Source of the DNA: Streptomyces sp. R21
GTDB lineage: Bacteria; Actinomycetota; Actinomycetes; Streptomycetales; Streptomycetaceae
Assembly (NCBI RefSeq): GCF_041051975.1
Contig: NZ_CP163435.1
Coordinates: forward strand, 3,224,001-3,288,000
Reading direction: 5' to 3'
Length of the DNA: 64,000 nucleotides
Below the pieces are notes generated by a model. The model was not told the origin of the DNA. It did not search any database and saw nothing but the letters and a program-made list of their open reading frames with translations. The position numbers and the translations under genes were made by a program. Below, piece after piece: positions 20,116 through 33,217 of this stretch; position 1 is the stretch's first letter; each line of letters starts with the position of its first letter.

Positions 20116-21633
20116 TCAGCCCTCGCTGACGCCCAGCTTCTCCAGGATGAGCTCCTTGACGCGGGCCGCGTCGGCCTGGCCACGGGTGGCCTTCATGACC
20201 GCGCCGACCAGGGCGCCGGCGGCGGCGACCTTGCCGCCGCGGATCTTGTCCGCGACACCCGGGTTGCCGGCGATGGCCTCGTCGACGGCGGCGGTCAGCG
20301 CGCCCTCGTCCGAGACGACCTTCAGACCGCGCTTGTCGACGACCTCGTCCGGGGTGCCCTCGCCCGCGAGCACGCCCTCGATGACCTGGCGGGCGAGCTT
20401 GTCGTTCAGGTCACCGGCCGCGACGAGCTGCGCCACCCGGGCGACCTGCGCCGGGGTGATCGGCAGGTCCTCCAGGGACTTGCCCGACTCGTTGGCGCTG
20501 CGCGCCAGTTCGCCCATCCACCACTTGCGGGCGGAAGCGGCGTCCGCGCCGGCCTCGATCGTGGCGACGATCGGGTCGATGGCACCGGCGTTGAGGATCG
20601 ACTGCATGTCGTGGGCGCCCACGCCCCACTCCTCGCGCAGCCGGTTGCGGCGGGCCAGCGGCTGCTCGGGCAGAGAGGCACGCAGCTCCTCGACCCACTC
20701 GCGCGACGGCGCCACCGGGACGAGGTCGGGCTCCGGGAAGTACCGGTAGTCCTCGGCCTCCTCCTTCACGCGGCCCGAGGTCGTGGACCCGGTGTCCTCG
20801 TGGAAGTGGCGGGTCTCCTGGATGATCGTGCCGCCGGAGCTGAGCACCGCGGCGTGCCGCTGGATCTCGAAGCGGGCGGCACGCTCCACGGAGCGCAGCG
20901 AGTTCACGTTCTTGGTCTCGCTGCGGGTGCCGAACTTCTCGCGGCCGTGCGGGCGCAGCGACAGGTTCACGTCGCAGCGCATCTGGCCCATCTCCATGCG
21001 GGCCTCGGAGACGCCGAGCGCCTTGATGAGCTCGCGCAGCTCGGCGACGTACGCCTTGGCGACCTCGGGGGCGCGCTCGCCCGCACCCTCGATCGGCTTG
21101 GTGACGATCTCGATGAGGGGGATGCCCGCACGGTTGTAGTCGAGCAGGGAGTGCGAGGCGCCGTGGATACGGCCCGTCGCGCCGCCCACGTGGGTCGACT
21201 TGCCGGTGTCCTCCTCCATGTGGGCGCGCTCGATCTCCACACGGAAGACCTCGCCGTCCTCCAGCTGCACGTCGAGGTAGCCGTTGAAGGCGATCGGCTC
21301 GTCGTACTGGGAGGTCTGGAAGTTCTTCGGCATGTCCGGGTAGAAGTAGTTCTTCCGGGCGAAGCGGCACCACTCGGCGATCTCGCAGTGCAGCGCGAGA
21401 CCGATCTTGATCGCCGACTCGATACCGATCGCGTTGACGACCGGGAGCGCGCCGGGCATGCCGAGGCAGGTGGGGCAGGTCTGCGTGTTGGCGTCCTGGC
21501 CGAGTTCGGTCGAACAGCCGCAGAACATCTTGGTCTTGGTGCCGAGCTCGACATGGACTTCGAGGCCCATGACGGGGTCGTACGACGCCAGCGCGTCCTC
21601 GTACGACAGCAGCTCGTCGGTCGTGGTGGTCAC
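20116..21633 (-). CDS. gatB: Asp/Glu-tRNA(Asn/Gln) amidotransferase subunit B
   Basis: tRNA-binding and kinase subunit of GatCAB, which converts Glu-tRNA(Gln) and Asp-tRNA(Asn) to the correctly amidated forms. The 505-residue product has the GatB signature [22 protein letters not shown] near residue 20 (two Cys of the zinc site, with CPTCLGMPG later), the ATP-binding cradle, and a C-terminal YqeY-like helical domain from about residue 345. The GTG at 21633 has GAGGGAAG upstream. It follows the small membrane protein gene by 15 bp and ends at a strong terminator. Confidence 0.96.
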   Translation of the reverse strand: MTTTTDELLSYEDALASYDPVMGLEVHVELGTKTKMFCGCSTELGQDANTQTCPTCLGMPGALPVVNAIGIESAIKIGLALHCEIAEWCRFARKNYFYPDMPKNFQTSQYDEPIAFNGYLDVQLEDGEVFRVEIERAHMEEDTGKSTHVGGATGRIHGASHSLLDYNRAGIPLIEIVTKPIEGAGERAPEVAKAYVAELRELIKALGVSEARMEMGQMRCDVNLSLRPHGREKFGTRSETKNVNSLRSVERAARFEIQRHAAVLSSGGTIIQETRHFHEDTGSTTSGRVKEEAEDYRYFPEPDLVPVAPSREWVEELRASLPEQPLARRNRLREEWGVGAHDMQSILNAGAIDPIVATIEAGADAASARKWWMGELARSANESGKSLEDLPITPAQVARVAQLVAAGDLNDKLARQVIEGVLAGEGTPDEVVDKRGLKVVSDEGALTAAVDEAIAGNPGVADKIRGGKVAAAGALVGAVMKATRGQADAARVKELILEKLGVSEG

Positions 21634-21648
21634 GGTGAAGCTTCCCTC

Positions 21649-21887
21649 TCAGCCCAGCAGGACGTCGTCGTCGCCCAGGCGCTTGAGCTCCCGGTAGAGG
21701 ATGGCGAGGCCGGTGACGATGGCGGCGGCGGACACGGCCGCGTCGATGAGCCGGAGCGTGTCGTTCTCCGAGCGGGCCTTCTTGGCCTGCTTGGCGACGC
21801 TCACGGCACCGAACGCGGTGGTGGCGATGGACAGGTACGTGCCGGACTTGGACTTCTTGAAGCCCTTGGCCTTGGACAGTGCCTTAC

Positions 21888-21891
<4 letters not shown>
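21649..21891 (-). CDS. Small membrane protein between gatA and gatB
   Basis: An 80-residue protein of unknown function with a lysine-rich N-terminus ([18 protein letters not shown]), one or two hydrophobic segments ([13 protein letters not shown] and [20 protein letters not shown]) and an acidic C-terminus. Its GTG start overlaps the gatA stop as GTGA, so it is translationally coupled to gatA and certainly in the operon. No enzymatic motif is present. Confidence 0.75.
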
Positions 21892-23393
<1,502 letters not shown>

Positions 23394-23398
23394 GGTGA

Positions 23399-23695
23399 TT
23401 AGTCCTCCCCCAGGATCTGCGGCACCTTGAAACGCTGCTGCTCCTGGGCCGGGGCGCCGGAGAGCGCCTGCTCGGGGGTGAGCGACGGACGGACCTCGTC
23501 CGCGCGCATGACGTTCGTCAGCGGCAGCGGATGAGAGGTCGGCGGTACGTCTTGGTCGGCGACCTCGCTGACGCGGGCGACCGCGCCGATGATGTCGTCG
23601 AGCTGACCGGCGAAGTGGTCGAGCTCTTCGCCCTTCAGCTCCAGACGCGCCAGCCGTGCGAGGTGGGCGACCTCCTCGCGCGTGATGCCAGGCAT
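23399..23695 (-). CDS. gatC: Asp/Glu-tRNA(Asn/Gln) amidotransferase subunit C
   Basis: A 98-residue subunit that stabilises the GatA-GatB complex. It begins [20 protein letters not shown], the usual GatC helix, and includes [23 protein letters not shown] and [15 protein letters not shown] family segments. The ATG at 23695 is preceded by AGAGGA; the upstream extension of the frame carries no family similarity. It is first in the gatC-gatA-orf-gatB operon. Confidence 0.95.
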   Translation of the reverse strand: MPGITREEVAHLARLARLELKGEELDHFAGQLDDIIGAVARVSEVADQDVPPTSHPLPLTNVMRADEVRPSLTPEQALSGAPAQEQQRFKVPQILGED

Positions 23696-23882
23696 GCAGC
23701 GATCCTCTGGGGTGAGTGTGTGTGGTTTGGGCCCAATCCTATGGGGCGGGTACGGGTGCCCGCGCACGGGTTTGTTTCGGGGTGCGCTGGACGGAGGGTC
23801 GGCCGCCGATGGTGGCGAGCCCCCACGGGAGAGCTGTACGTGTCGAGGCGACAGTCACGGGTAGTGCGTGGGCGGGGAGGAA

Positions 23883-23903
23883 AACCCGGCCGAAGGCCGG
23901 GTT
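23883..23903 (-). terminator. Terminator of the c-di-GMP phosphodiesterase-type gene
   Basis: A 9-bp stem AACCCGGCC / GGCCGGGTT with a 3-base loop and a T-run on the minus strand begins inside the stop codon of the gene ending at 23902. It is a compact classical intrinsic terminator. Confidence 0.85.
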
Positions 23904-26118
23904 ACTCGTCCGCGGCAGCCGCAGGCAGTGCGGCTGCCGGCCGCTGCCACCCGCGGGAACCCCGCGCAAGGAGCCACGCCGTGGCCTCGTCCGGCGGCAT
24001 CGCCGCGGCGACGAGCCACCCCTGCACCGCGTCACAGCCAAGGTCCCGCAGCCGCTCCCACGTCTCGTCGTCCTCGACGCCCTCGGCGACCACCAACAGC
24101 CCGAGCGAGTGCGCGAGATCGACGGTGCAGCGCACGATCTCCGCGTCCTCGTTGTCCACCGCGAGCCGGGCGACGAACGACCGGTCGATCTTCAGCTCGC
24201 TGAACGGCAGCCGCCTCAGATGCACCAGCGACGAGTACCCGGTGCCGAAGTCGTCGAGCGACATCTTCACCCCGTGCCCGGTCAGCCCGGCCAGGGTGTC
24301 CGCGGCCCGCTGCGGGTCCTCCAGCAGCACGTGCTCGGTTATCTCCAGCTGCAACGACCCCGCGGGGACGCCGTGCCGGGCCAGCCGCGCCGCGACGGCA
24401 CCGGCGAAGCCGGGGGTGTGCACGTCACGCGGGGACACGTTCACGGCGACAGGCACATACAGCCCCTGCGCCCGCCAGCGCGCGACCTGCCCGAGCGCCG
24501 TCTCCAGCACGTACTCCGTGAGGTGCGGCATCAGCCCGGAGGACTCGGCGATCGCTATGAACTCGTCCGGCGCCACCCTGCCGCGCTCGGGGTGCACCCA
24601 CCGCACCAGCGCTTCGAGTCCGGCCACCTGTCCGTCGAAGCGGACCTTCGGCTGGTAGTGCAGTTCCACGTCGCCCGCGTCCAGCGCCCTGCGCAGATCC
24701 CCCAGCAGGCCGAGCCGGTCGGGGGTGTTGGAGTCCCGCTTGGACTCGTACACCTCTACGCCCGTACGGTCCCGCTTGGCCTGGTACATCGCGACGTCCG
24801 CGCGCCGCAGCAGCCCCTCCGCGTCGAGCGCGTGGTCGGGGAAGACGGCGAGCCCGGCGCTGGCCTCCAGGACGAGGGTGAGCCCGTCGAGGTCGAGCGG
24901 CGAACCGAGGGCGGCGACCAGGTTGCGGGCGACCCGGGTGGCCGACGTCGTGGAATCGGCCACCGGCAGTAACACGGCGAACTCGTCGCCGCCGAGCCGC
25001 GCGGCCTCCGCCCCGCGCGGCAGGGCCAGCCGCAGCCGGTCGGCTATCTGGAGCAGCAGCCGGTCCCCGGCGAGGTGCCCCAACGTGTCATTGACGGAGC
25101 GGAATCGGTCGAGGTCGATCAGCATCAGGGCGGAACGCGCACCGATGCGCTCGGCATCGTCCAGCGCCGTCCAGGTCCGTTGCAGCAGCCACTGCCGGTT
25201 GGGCAGCCCGGTCAGCGGGTCGCGCAACTGCTCCTCGGCCCGGGCGCGGGCGATCCACAGGGTGGAGTCGAGGGCGATCAGCGGAATCGAGAAGAGCGGC
25301 AGCAGCGCCGGGAGGGCGGCCGCGACCACGCAGATCAGCGGCGCGATGCCGAGCAGGGCGACCGCGACGAGCCCCTGTCTGAGCAGGGCGGTGCGGACGA
25401 CGGTCGGCAGGCCGGCGGTGCGCGGCGCGTGCAGGTACCAGAGCAGGGTGCGGGTGACGGCGAGGTACGCGGCGGCGACCAGGATGACCTCGGGTACGGC
25501 GTAGACGTCCCAGGTCTGCGGGTTCCAGGGCGCCTCGACGGACGGCACCCGTCCGAAGACGGCCAGGACGAGCGCTCCGGCGCCGATGCCGAGGATGTCC
25601 ACCGCGCCGTGCAGCACTCCCTGGCGCCAGCGGTTGCGGCGGGCTGTGCCGACCAGCACGACGACGGTCAGGCTGACCATTCCGGCCGGCACCCAGCCGT
25701 ACAGCAGCAGGACCGCGAGGGTGAGGGCGGCGCCGGAGCCGGTGCCGCCCCACCAGCGAGCGCGGCCGAGCGCGACCAGGTGGCCGACGATGATGCCGGT
25801 CAGCAGGGCCAGCGCCCAGCCGACGGCCCCCGACGGGAAGAGCGCGTGGTGTCCGGAGAACGCCCGGTAGAACCCCGCGCCGAGGACGAATCCGGCGGAG
25901 GCGACGACCGCCGCGGGCAGCGCGGGCCACGAGGCGTGCTGGTCCGCGTCGTGGTCGGGCAGGCCGGAGCCGCGTTCGTCGGTGAGGGGGGCGGAGCCGT
26001 GCCCGCCGGTGACGGGGCGGCCCGAAGTCCGCGCCGTCCGGCGGCTGTCCAGCCATGCGCCGGTCACCCGGCTCAGGCGCAGCCGTGAGTCCGGAGCGGC
26101 GCTCTCGGTCGGTTCCAT
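23902..26118 (-). CDS. Membrane GGDEF-EAL cyclic-di-GMP protein, both sites intact
   Basis: A 738-residue protein with a soluble N-terminus (about 75 residues), about eight membrane helices to residue 310, then GGDEF and EAL domains. [11 protein letters not shown] (near 376) keeps the cyclase motif. The EAL domain has LEALVRW (near 502), the LEITE segment, LDDFGTGYSSL (near 622), KIDRSFV and AEGVE, so phosphodiesterase activity is expected. From memory, S. coelicolor RmdB sits at the equivalent place next to ligA. The ATG at 26118 (MEPTES) has GAGAGGGAC upstream. It lies between gatCAB and ligA on the minus strand. Confidence 0.92.
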   Translation of the reverse strand: MEPTESAAPDSRLRLSRVTGAWLDSRRTARTSGRPVTGGHGSAPLTDERGSGLPDHDADQHASWPALPAAVVASAGFVLGAGFYRAFSGHHALFPSGAVGWALALLTGIIVGHLVALGRARWWGGTGSGAALTLAVLLLYGWVPAGMVSLTVVVLVGTARRNRWRQGVLHGAVDILGIGAGALVLAVFGRVPSVEAPWNPQTWDVYAVPEVILVAAAYLAVTRTLLWYLHAPRTAGLPTVVRTALLRQGLVAVALLGIAPLICVVAAALPALLPLFSIPLIALDSTLWIARARAEEQLRDPLTGLPNRQWLLQRTWTALDDAERIGARSALMLIDLDRFRSVNDTLGHLAGDRLLLQIADRLRLALPRGAEAARLGGDEFAVLLPVADSTTSATRVARNLVAALGSPLDLDGLTLVLEASAGLAVFPDHALDAEGLLRRADVAMYQAKRDRTGVEVYESKRDSNTPDRLGLLGDLRRALDAGDVELHYQPKVRFDGQVAGLEALVRWVHPERGRVAPDEFIAIAESSGLMPHLTEYVLETALGQVARWRAQGLYVPVAVNVSPRDVHTPGFAGAVAARLARHGVPAGSLQLEITEHVLLEDPQRAADTLAGLTGHGVKMSLDDFGTGYSSLVHLRRLPFSELKIDRSFVARLAVDNEDAEIVRCTVDLAHSLGLLVVAEGVEDDETWERLRDLGCDAVQGWLVAAAMPPDEATAWLLARGSRGWQRPAAALPAAAADE

Positions 26119-26377
26119 TCCGTCCCTCTCACAGCCGGCGGTGCCCACGCCCTGCGGCACGGTGCCTGCGACGACTGCCGCCGGCACCGTGCCGGAAAAG
26201 CCTTCCCCTGGCTCCTGAGGAGCAGAGGCTGCCCCAACCGCAGCTGGGCACGGCAGGCGCACATCCCAACAGTAGGCCGCAGAAGGCTTCCACGGGCAGC
26301 GGTCGCCCACGGTTGCCCGAATGCGACCCGGCCACCCGTATGCATCTGATATGCGCCGAACGGGTGGCCTTCAACCG

Positions 26378-28588
<2,211 letters not shown>

Positions 28589-29596
28589 TTACTCTGGGTT
28601 GTCCGCGAGGGATCTCGCCGCCCGGACGCAGTGGGCGAGCGCCGCCCGCGCGTACTGCGGGGAAGCCCCCGCGAGTCCGCACGACGGAGTGATCGTGACC
28701 GCCTCCGCGAGAAGCCCCGGATGCAGCCCCAACCTGCGCCACAGCGTCCTGACACCCATGACGCTACCGGCAGGGTCTGACAACGGACTGTCTGCACTGG
28801 GCACGACACCGGCGAAGAGCCGGGTGCCTCCCTCCACAGATTCCCCGATCGCGTCGTCGTCACGCTCGGTGAGGAGCGAGAAGTCGAAGGAGATCGCGTC
28901 CGCACCCGCCCGGCGCAGCAGGGCGAACGGGACGTCCGGTGCGCACGAGTGGACCACGACGGGGCCGTCGCCGTGAACCCCGACGACGTCCCGCAGCGCG
29001 GCCTCCACGACCTGCCGGTCGACGGCCCGGTGGGTCCGGTAGCCGCTCGCGCTCTTCACCTGGCCGCGCAGGACGGCGATCAGCGAGGGCTCGTCGAGCT
29101 GCAGGACGAGCTGCGCGCCGGGGATGCGCCGGTGCACCTCGTCGAGGTGGCGGCGCAGCCCCTCGGCGAGCGAACCGGCGAGGTCCCGGCAGGCGCCGGC
29201 GTCCGACAGCATCGCCTCGCCGTTCCTCAACTCCAGTGCGGAGGCCAGCGTCCACGGCCCCACCGCCTGCACCTTGAGGGGCCCCTCGTAGCCCTGGGTG
29301 AACTCCTCCAGCGCGTCGAGGTCCTCCCCGAGCCAGGAGCGCGCCCTCCTGGTGTCCCGCCCGGGCCGGTCCCCCACCCGCCAGCCGCTGGGCTCCACGC
29401 GCGCGTACAGCTCGACGAGCATCCCGGCGGTCCGCCCGATCATGTCGGCACCGGGACCGCGGGCGGGCAGCTCCGCGAGGAACGGGAAGTCCTCGAAGGA
29501 ACCGGTGGCGCTCCTCGCGGCCTCCCGCGCGTCACCGCCGGGCATGGAGCCGATCCCGGTGGCGGCCCCGAACCTGAACTTGCTGTCTTCGCTCAC
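28589..29596 (-). CDS. Single-domain MetE-like (cobalamin-independent methionine synthase II family) protein
   Basis: A 335-residue protein related only to the C-terminal catalytic barrel of MetE. It begins GAATGIGSMPGGDAREAAR and shows VQAVGPWTLASALE, LQLDEPSLIAVL, the zinc-ligand candidate His-Cys in VVVHSCAPDV, and a second cysteine in TITPSCGLAG. Full MetE is about 750 residues, so the substrate-loading N-terminal half is missing; related short proteins in archaea and actinobacteria may use another methyl donor. The methyl donor here cannot be inferred. It is 15 bp upstream of ligA and probably cotranscribed. Confidence 0.8.
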   Translation of the reverse strand: MSEDSKFRFGAATGIGSMPGGDAREAARSATGSFEDFPFLAELPARGPGADMIGRTAGMLVELYARVEPSGWRVGDRPGRDTRRARSWLGEDLDALEEFTQGYEGPLKVQAVGPWTLASALELRNGEAMLSDAGACRDLAGSLAEGLRRHLDEVHRRIPGAQLVLQLDEPSLIAVLRGQVKSASGYRTHRAVDRQVVEAALRDVVGVHGDGPVVVHSCAPDVPFALLRRAGADAISFDFSLLTERDDDAIGESVEGGTRLFAGVVPSADSPLSDPAGSVMGVRTLWRRLGLHPGLLAEAVTITPSCGLAGASPQYARAALAHCVRAARSLADNPE

Positions 29597-29627
29597 CCCT
29601 GAAGCCTACGGAACAGCGCTTGGCGGA

Positions 29628-30317
29628 TCAGCGCCCCGGTCGCACCGTCAGGTCGTTGACCTCCGCGTCCCGGGGCAGGTCGAGGGCCATCAGGATCGTC
29701 GTGGCGACCGACTCGGGGTCGATCCACTTCGCGGCGTCGTACTCCTTGCCCTCCTGCTGGTGGACCTTGGCCTGCATGGGGCTCGCGGTGCGGCCCGGGT
29801 AGACCGAGGTGACGCGGACGCCGTTCCCGTGCTCCTCGTGGCGCAGGGAGTCGGCGAGGGCCTTCAGGCCGTGCTTGGAGGCGGCGTACGCGGACCAGTC
29901 GGCGTGGGCGTTCAGGCCGGCGCCCGAGTTGACGAACACCACGTGGCCCTGGGCGACACGGAGTTGGGGCAGGAAGTGACGGGTCAGCTCGGCGGGGGCG
30001 ACGAGGTTGACGTTGAGCTGATGGCGCCAGGACTTGGGGGTCAGCTCGCCGACCGGACCGAGGTCGACCACGCCCGCGATGTGCAGCAGGGAGTCGACAC
30101 GGTCGGGCAGGGCCTGGTGCGAGAACGCCCAGGAGAGCTTGTCCGGGTCCGCCAGGTCGCCGACCAGGGTCTTCGCGCCGGGGAACTCGGCGGCCAGCTC
30201 CTTCGCACGGCCCGCGTCGCGCGCGTGCAGCACGACGTCGTCCCCGCGCGCGTGCAGACGGCGGGCGACCGCCGCGCCGATGCCGGAGCCCGCCCCGGTG
30301 ATCACATGTGTAGCCAT
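29628..30317 (-). CDS. Short-chain dehydrogenase/reductase
   Basis: A 229-residue SDR-family oxidoreductase. The cofactor motif is VITGAGSGIGAAVA at the N-terminus; HIAGVV corresponds to the NNAG motif, and the catalytic Tyr-Lys pair is in YAASKHGL (near residue 143) with serine in VVFVNSGAG. The substrate is unknown. The ATG at 30317 (MATHVITGAG) is the family-like start; ATG 30326, three codons upstream, is possible. The gene follows the LOG-like gene by 16 bases or less and precedes the MetE-like gene, forming a compact minus-strand run. Confidence 0.88.
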   Translation of the reverse strand: MATHVITGAGSGIGAAVARRLHARGDDVVLHARDAGRAKELAAEFPGAKTLVGDLADPDKLSWAFSHQALPDRVDSLLHIAGVVDLGPVGELTPKSWRHQLNVNLVAPAELTRHFLPQLRVAQGHVVFVNSGAGLNAHADWSAYAASKHGLKALADSLRHEEHGNGVRVTSVYPGRTASPMQAKVHQQEGKEYDAAKWIDPESVATTILMALDLPRDAEVNDLTVRPGR

Positions 30318-30333
30318 GCCCGCCATGTTCGCA

Positions 30334-30873
30334 TCACGCGGTGCCGAAGGACTCCTCGAGGTAGGCCAGCGCCCCCACCGGCTCCTCGGCGAAGAACACC
30401 AGGTCGGTGAGGGGGCGGGGCAGGAATCCCTCGTCCTCCATGCGGCGGAACTGCTCCTTGAGGCCGTCGTAGAAACCCGCCGTGTTGAGCAGGACCACGG
30501 GCTTCTCCGTCTTCCCGTGCTTCTTCAGCTCCAGGATCTCCGTCGCCTCGTCGAGCGTCCCGGTGCCACCGACCATGATCACGACCGCGTCGGCCTTCTC
30601 CAGGAGAAGAGCCTTGCGCTCGGCGAGGTCGCGGGCGATGACCATCTCGTCGGCACCCGTGCGCGCCTTGGCCGCGAGGAAGTCCACGGAGACGCCCAGC
30701 AGCCGGCCGCCCGCCTGCTGCACGCCGTCGGCGACGACCTTCATGAGGCCGACATCGGAGCCGCCCCACACCAGCGTGTGACCGCCCTTGCCGAGAAGTT
30801 CGGCGAACTCCCGCGCGGGGCGCGTGTAGCGGTCGTCGAGGTCGGCGGCGGAGAGGAAGACGCAGATGTTCAT
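30334..30873 (-). CDS. LOG-family (TIGR00730) nucleotide-processing protein
   Basis: A 179-residue protein of the Lonely Guy/lysine-decarboxylase-like family, whose characterised members hydrolyse nucleoside 5'-monophosphates to free bases (cytokinin activation in plants and some actinobacteria). Family features are VFLSAADLD at the start, TLVWGGSDVGLMKVVAD, a DLAERKALL segment, and VGGTGTLDEATE. The last differs from the consensus PGGxGTxxE by Val for Pro; the other key residues remain. It is divergent from the DUF427 gene across 50 bp. Confidence 0.85.
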   Translation of the reverse strand: MNICVFLSAADLDDRYTRPAREFAELLGKGGHTLVWGGSDVGLMKVVADGVQQAGGRLLGVSVDFLAAKARTGADEMVIARDLAERKALLLEKADAVVIMVGGTGTLDEATEILELKKHGKTEKPVVLLNTAGFYDGLKEQFRRMEDEGFLPRPLTDLVFFAEEPVGALAYLEESFGTA

Positions 30874-30923
30874 GGGTTCACCGTACGCGGGAAGAACCCG
30901 GGCCCCGTAGGTGCTTTTCCGGT

Positions 30924-31247
30924 ATGGCTGATGGACACACGATCACGATCGAGCAGACCGACGACCATGTGCGCGTGGTGCGCGGCGACCAGGTTCTGGC
31001 GGAGAGCGACCGGCCTCTCGTCCTGCGGGAGACCGGCTGTCCCGTGCGGTACTACCTCCCGCCCCAGGACGTACGCCTCGACCTCCTGACCCCGTCCGAG
31101 ACCCACACCTACTGCCCCTTCAAGGGCACGGCCTCGTACTGGTCCGTGCCGGACGCGGCGGACCTGGTGTGGTTCTACCCCGACCCGAAGCCGGACGTAG
31201 CCGAGATCAAGGACCACCTCTGCTTCTACGAAGTAGAAGTGAACTGA
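30924..31247 (+). CDS. DUF427 family protein
   Basis: A 107-residue beta-rich protein of the DUF427 family, unknown function. Characteristic stretches are VRVVRGDQVLAESDRPLVL, the RYYLPPQDVRLDLL segment and TYCPFKGTASYWSV near residue 65. The ATG at 30924 begins MADGHTITIEQ. Its stop codon lies inside the first unit of a 16-bp tandem repeat (31235-31282). It converges with mnmA. Confidence 0.85.
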   Translation: MADGHTITIEQTDDHVRVVRGDQVLAESDRPLVLRETGCPVRYYLPPQDVRLDLLTPSETHTYCPFKGTASYWSVPDAADLVWFYPDPKPDVAEIKDHLCFYEVEVN

Positions 31248-31282
31248 AGCAGAAGTGAACTGAAGCAGCAGCGGACTGAAGG
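31235..31282. repeat. 16-bp tandem repeat at the 3' end of the DUF427 gene
   Basis: Two identical 16-base units (AGAAGTGAACTGAAGC) at 31235-31250 and 31251-31266, followed by a degenerate third unit. The first unit contains the TGA stop of the DUF427 gene and the second repeats that codon in phase-shifted position, so slippage would not extend the protein. Confidence 0.8.
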
Positions 31283-31297
31283 GGAAGTGGACCGACG

Positions 31298-32425
31298 TCA
31301 GACGCCCGCCGTCGCGCGCGTGGTCGTGGCGATCGTCGCCGAGCCGACCACGCGCGTGCCGTCGTAGAGGACGACGGCCTGGCCGGGGGCGACGCCGCGG
31401 ACGGGCTCCGTGAAGGTGACCTCCAGGGTGCCGTCGACGAGTTCGGCGGTCACCTCGGTCTCGCCGCCGTGGGCGCGGAGCTGGGCCGTGTAGGTGCCGG
31501 GGCCGGTGGGGGCCGCGCCGCACCAGCGGGGCTTGATCGCCGTCAGGGCGGTGACGTCCAGGGCGTCCACCGGGCCGACCGTCACCGTGTTGTTCACCGG
31601 GGAGATGTCCAGGACGTAGCGCGGCTTGCCGTCGGCGGCCGGGGTGCCGATGCGCAGCCCCTTGCGCTGGCCGATGGTGAAGCCGTACGCCCCCTCGTGG
31701 GTGCCCACCTTCGCGCCGGACTCGTCGACGATGTCGCCCTCCGCCTTGCCCAGCCGGTTCGCCAGGAAGCCCTGGGTGTCGCCGTCGGCGATGAAGCAGA
31801 TGTCGTGCGAGTCGGGCTTCTTGGCGACCGCGAGGCCGCGGCGCTCGGCCTCGGCGCGGATCTCGTCCTTCGTGGTGAGGGTGTCGCCGAGGGGGAACAT
31901 CGCGTGGGCGAGCTGGCGGTCGTCGAGGACACCGAGGACGTACGACTGGTCCTTGGCCATGTCGGAGGCGCGGTGCAGTTCGCGCGTGCCGTCCTCGCGG
32001 ACGACGACCTGCGCGTAGTGGCCGGTGCAGACCGCGTCGAAGCCGAGGGCGAGGGCCTTGTCGAGCAGGGCGGCGAACTTGATCTTCTCGTTGCAGCGCA
32101 GGCACGGGTTGGGGGTGCGCCCCGCCTCGTACTCGGCGACGAAGTCCTCCACGACGTCCTCGCGGAAGCGCTCGGCGAGGTCCCACACGTAGAAGGGGAT
32201 GCCGATGACGTCCGCGGCGCGGCGGGCGTCGCGCGAGTCCTCGATGGTGCAACAGCCGCGCGCGCCCGTGCGGAACGACTGCGGGTTGGCGGACAGGGCG
32301 AGGTGCACGCCCGTCACGTCGTGCCCGGCTTCCGCCGCGCGGGCGGCGGCGACGGCGGAGTCCACGCCGCCGGACATGGCGGCCAGGACGCGAAGGGGGC
32401 GGGGGCGCTGCGAGGTGTCAGTCAT
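31298..32425 (-). CDS. mnmA: tRNA-specific 2-thiouridylase
   Basis: Installs the 2-thio group on U34 of Lys, Glu and Gln tRNAs using sulfur relayed from a cysteine desulfurase. The 375-residue product carries the ATP-pyrophosphatase P-loop [13 protein letters not shown] near residue 17, the first catalytic cysteine in [12 protein letters not shown] (near 100), and the second in [11 protein letters not shown] (near 200). The ATG at 32425 (MTDTSQ) follows GGAGGGG. The likely sulfur donor gene is nearby at 33218-34387. Confidence 0.95.
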   Translation of the reverse strand: MTDTSQRPRPLRVLAAMSGGVDSAVAAARAAEAGHDVTGVHLALSANPQSFRTGARGCCTIEDSRDARRAADVIGIPFYVWDLAERFREDVVEDFVAEYEAGRTPNPCLRCNEKIKFAALLDKALALGFDAVCTGHYAQVVVREDGTRELHRASDMAKDQSYVLGVLDDRQLAHAMFPLGDTLTTKDEIRAEAERRGLAVAKKPDSHDICFIADGDTQGFLANRLGKAEGDIVDESGAKVGTHEGAYGFTIGQRKGLRIGTPAADGKPRYVLDISPVNNTVTVGPVDALDVTALTAIKPRWCGAAPTGPGTYTAQLRAHGGETEVTAELVDGTLEVTFTEPVRGVAPGQAVVLYDGTRVVGSATIATTTRATAGV

Positions 32426-32485
32426 AACCCCTCCAGGGTACGGGGCCGTGGGAACCGGAACCCGCGAGTATCCGTTGAAGATCGT

Positions 32486-33169
32486 ATGGGGGACACCACG
32501 GGAAAGAAGAAGAGCAGCCCTGGAGGGGATTCCGACCGGCGCATCGGGCGCCGGGCGCTGCTCGTCGGCGGGGCCGCGGCCGCGGTGGGCACCGCGGCGC
32601 TGGCGCGCGACGAGCTGGCGCATCTGTGGTGGCGGCTGCCCGGCGTGGAGAAGCCTCGGGTGGCGGGCGCGGTCGACTTCCGGGGCGCACGGTGGGTGGC
32701 GGCGTCATCGGCGAACTGGCGACGGGCCGACCGGCCCGACGACTACGGCATAGACCGGGTGGTCATCCATGTCACCCAGGGCAGCATCAAGAGCGCGGTG
32801 AAGGTGTTCCAGGACCCGGCGCACGGGGCGGCGGCGCACTACATCGTGGGCAAGGACGGCCGCATCACGCAGATGATCCGCGAGCTGGACGTGGCCTTCC
32901 ACGCGGGCAACCGGGAGTACAACGAGCGGAGCGTCGGCATAGAGCACGAGGGTTTCGTGGACCGGCCGAAGGACTTCACCGACGCGATGTACGCGGCCTC
33001 GGCGCGGCTGACGGCCGGGATCTGCGGGCGGTACGGCATACCGGTGGACCGGAAGCACATCATCGGGCACGTGGAGGTGCCGGGCACGGACCACACGGAC
33101 CCCGGTCCGCACTGGGACTGGGACCGGTACATACGGCTCGTACGGCAGGCGCGTACGGCGAAGGCGTAG
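32486..33169 (+). CDS. Tat-exported N-acetylmuramoyl-L-alanine amidase
   Basis: A 227-residue Amidase_2 (PGRP-like) zinc amidase cleaving the bond between muramic acid and the peptide stem. The N-terminal twin-arginine signal ([12 protein letters not shown], then a hydrophobic Ala/Gly stretch) suggests export by Tat. The catalytic domain has the zinc histidine in [19 protein letters not shown], and the second metal-site segment [16 protein letters not shown]. The ATG at 32486 follows GTTGAAGA. It lies divergent from mnmA and convergent with the cysteine desulfurase, so it is a single-gene unit. Confidence 0.9.
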   Translation: MGDTTGKKKSSPGGDSDRRIGRRALLVGGAAAAVGTAALARDELAHLWWRLPGVEKPRVAGAVDFRGARWVAASSANWRRADRPDDYGIDRVVIHVTQGSIKSAVKVFQDPAHGAAAHYIVGKDGRITQMIRELDVAFHAGNREYNERSVGIEHEGFVDRPKDFTDAMYAASARLTAGICGRYGIPVDRKHIIGHVEVPGTDHTDPGPHWDWDRYIRLVRQARTAKA

Positions 33170-33217
33170 CCACCGCCGTCCCCCTGCCGACGGCTGCCGT
33201 GTCCGCCAGGTCGTCCG

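Noticed and set aside
31235..31282. Short direct repeats as a CRISPR array
   Set aside because: The units are contiguous with no spacers and only two are intact.
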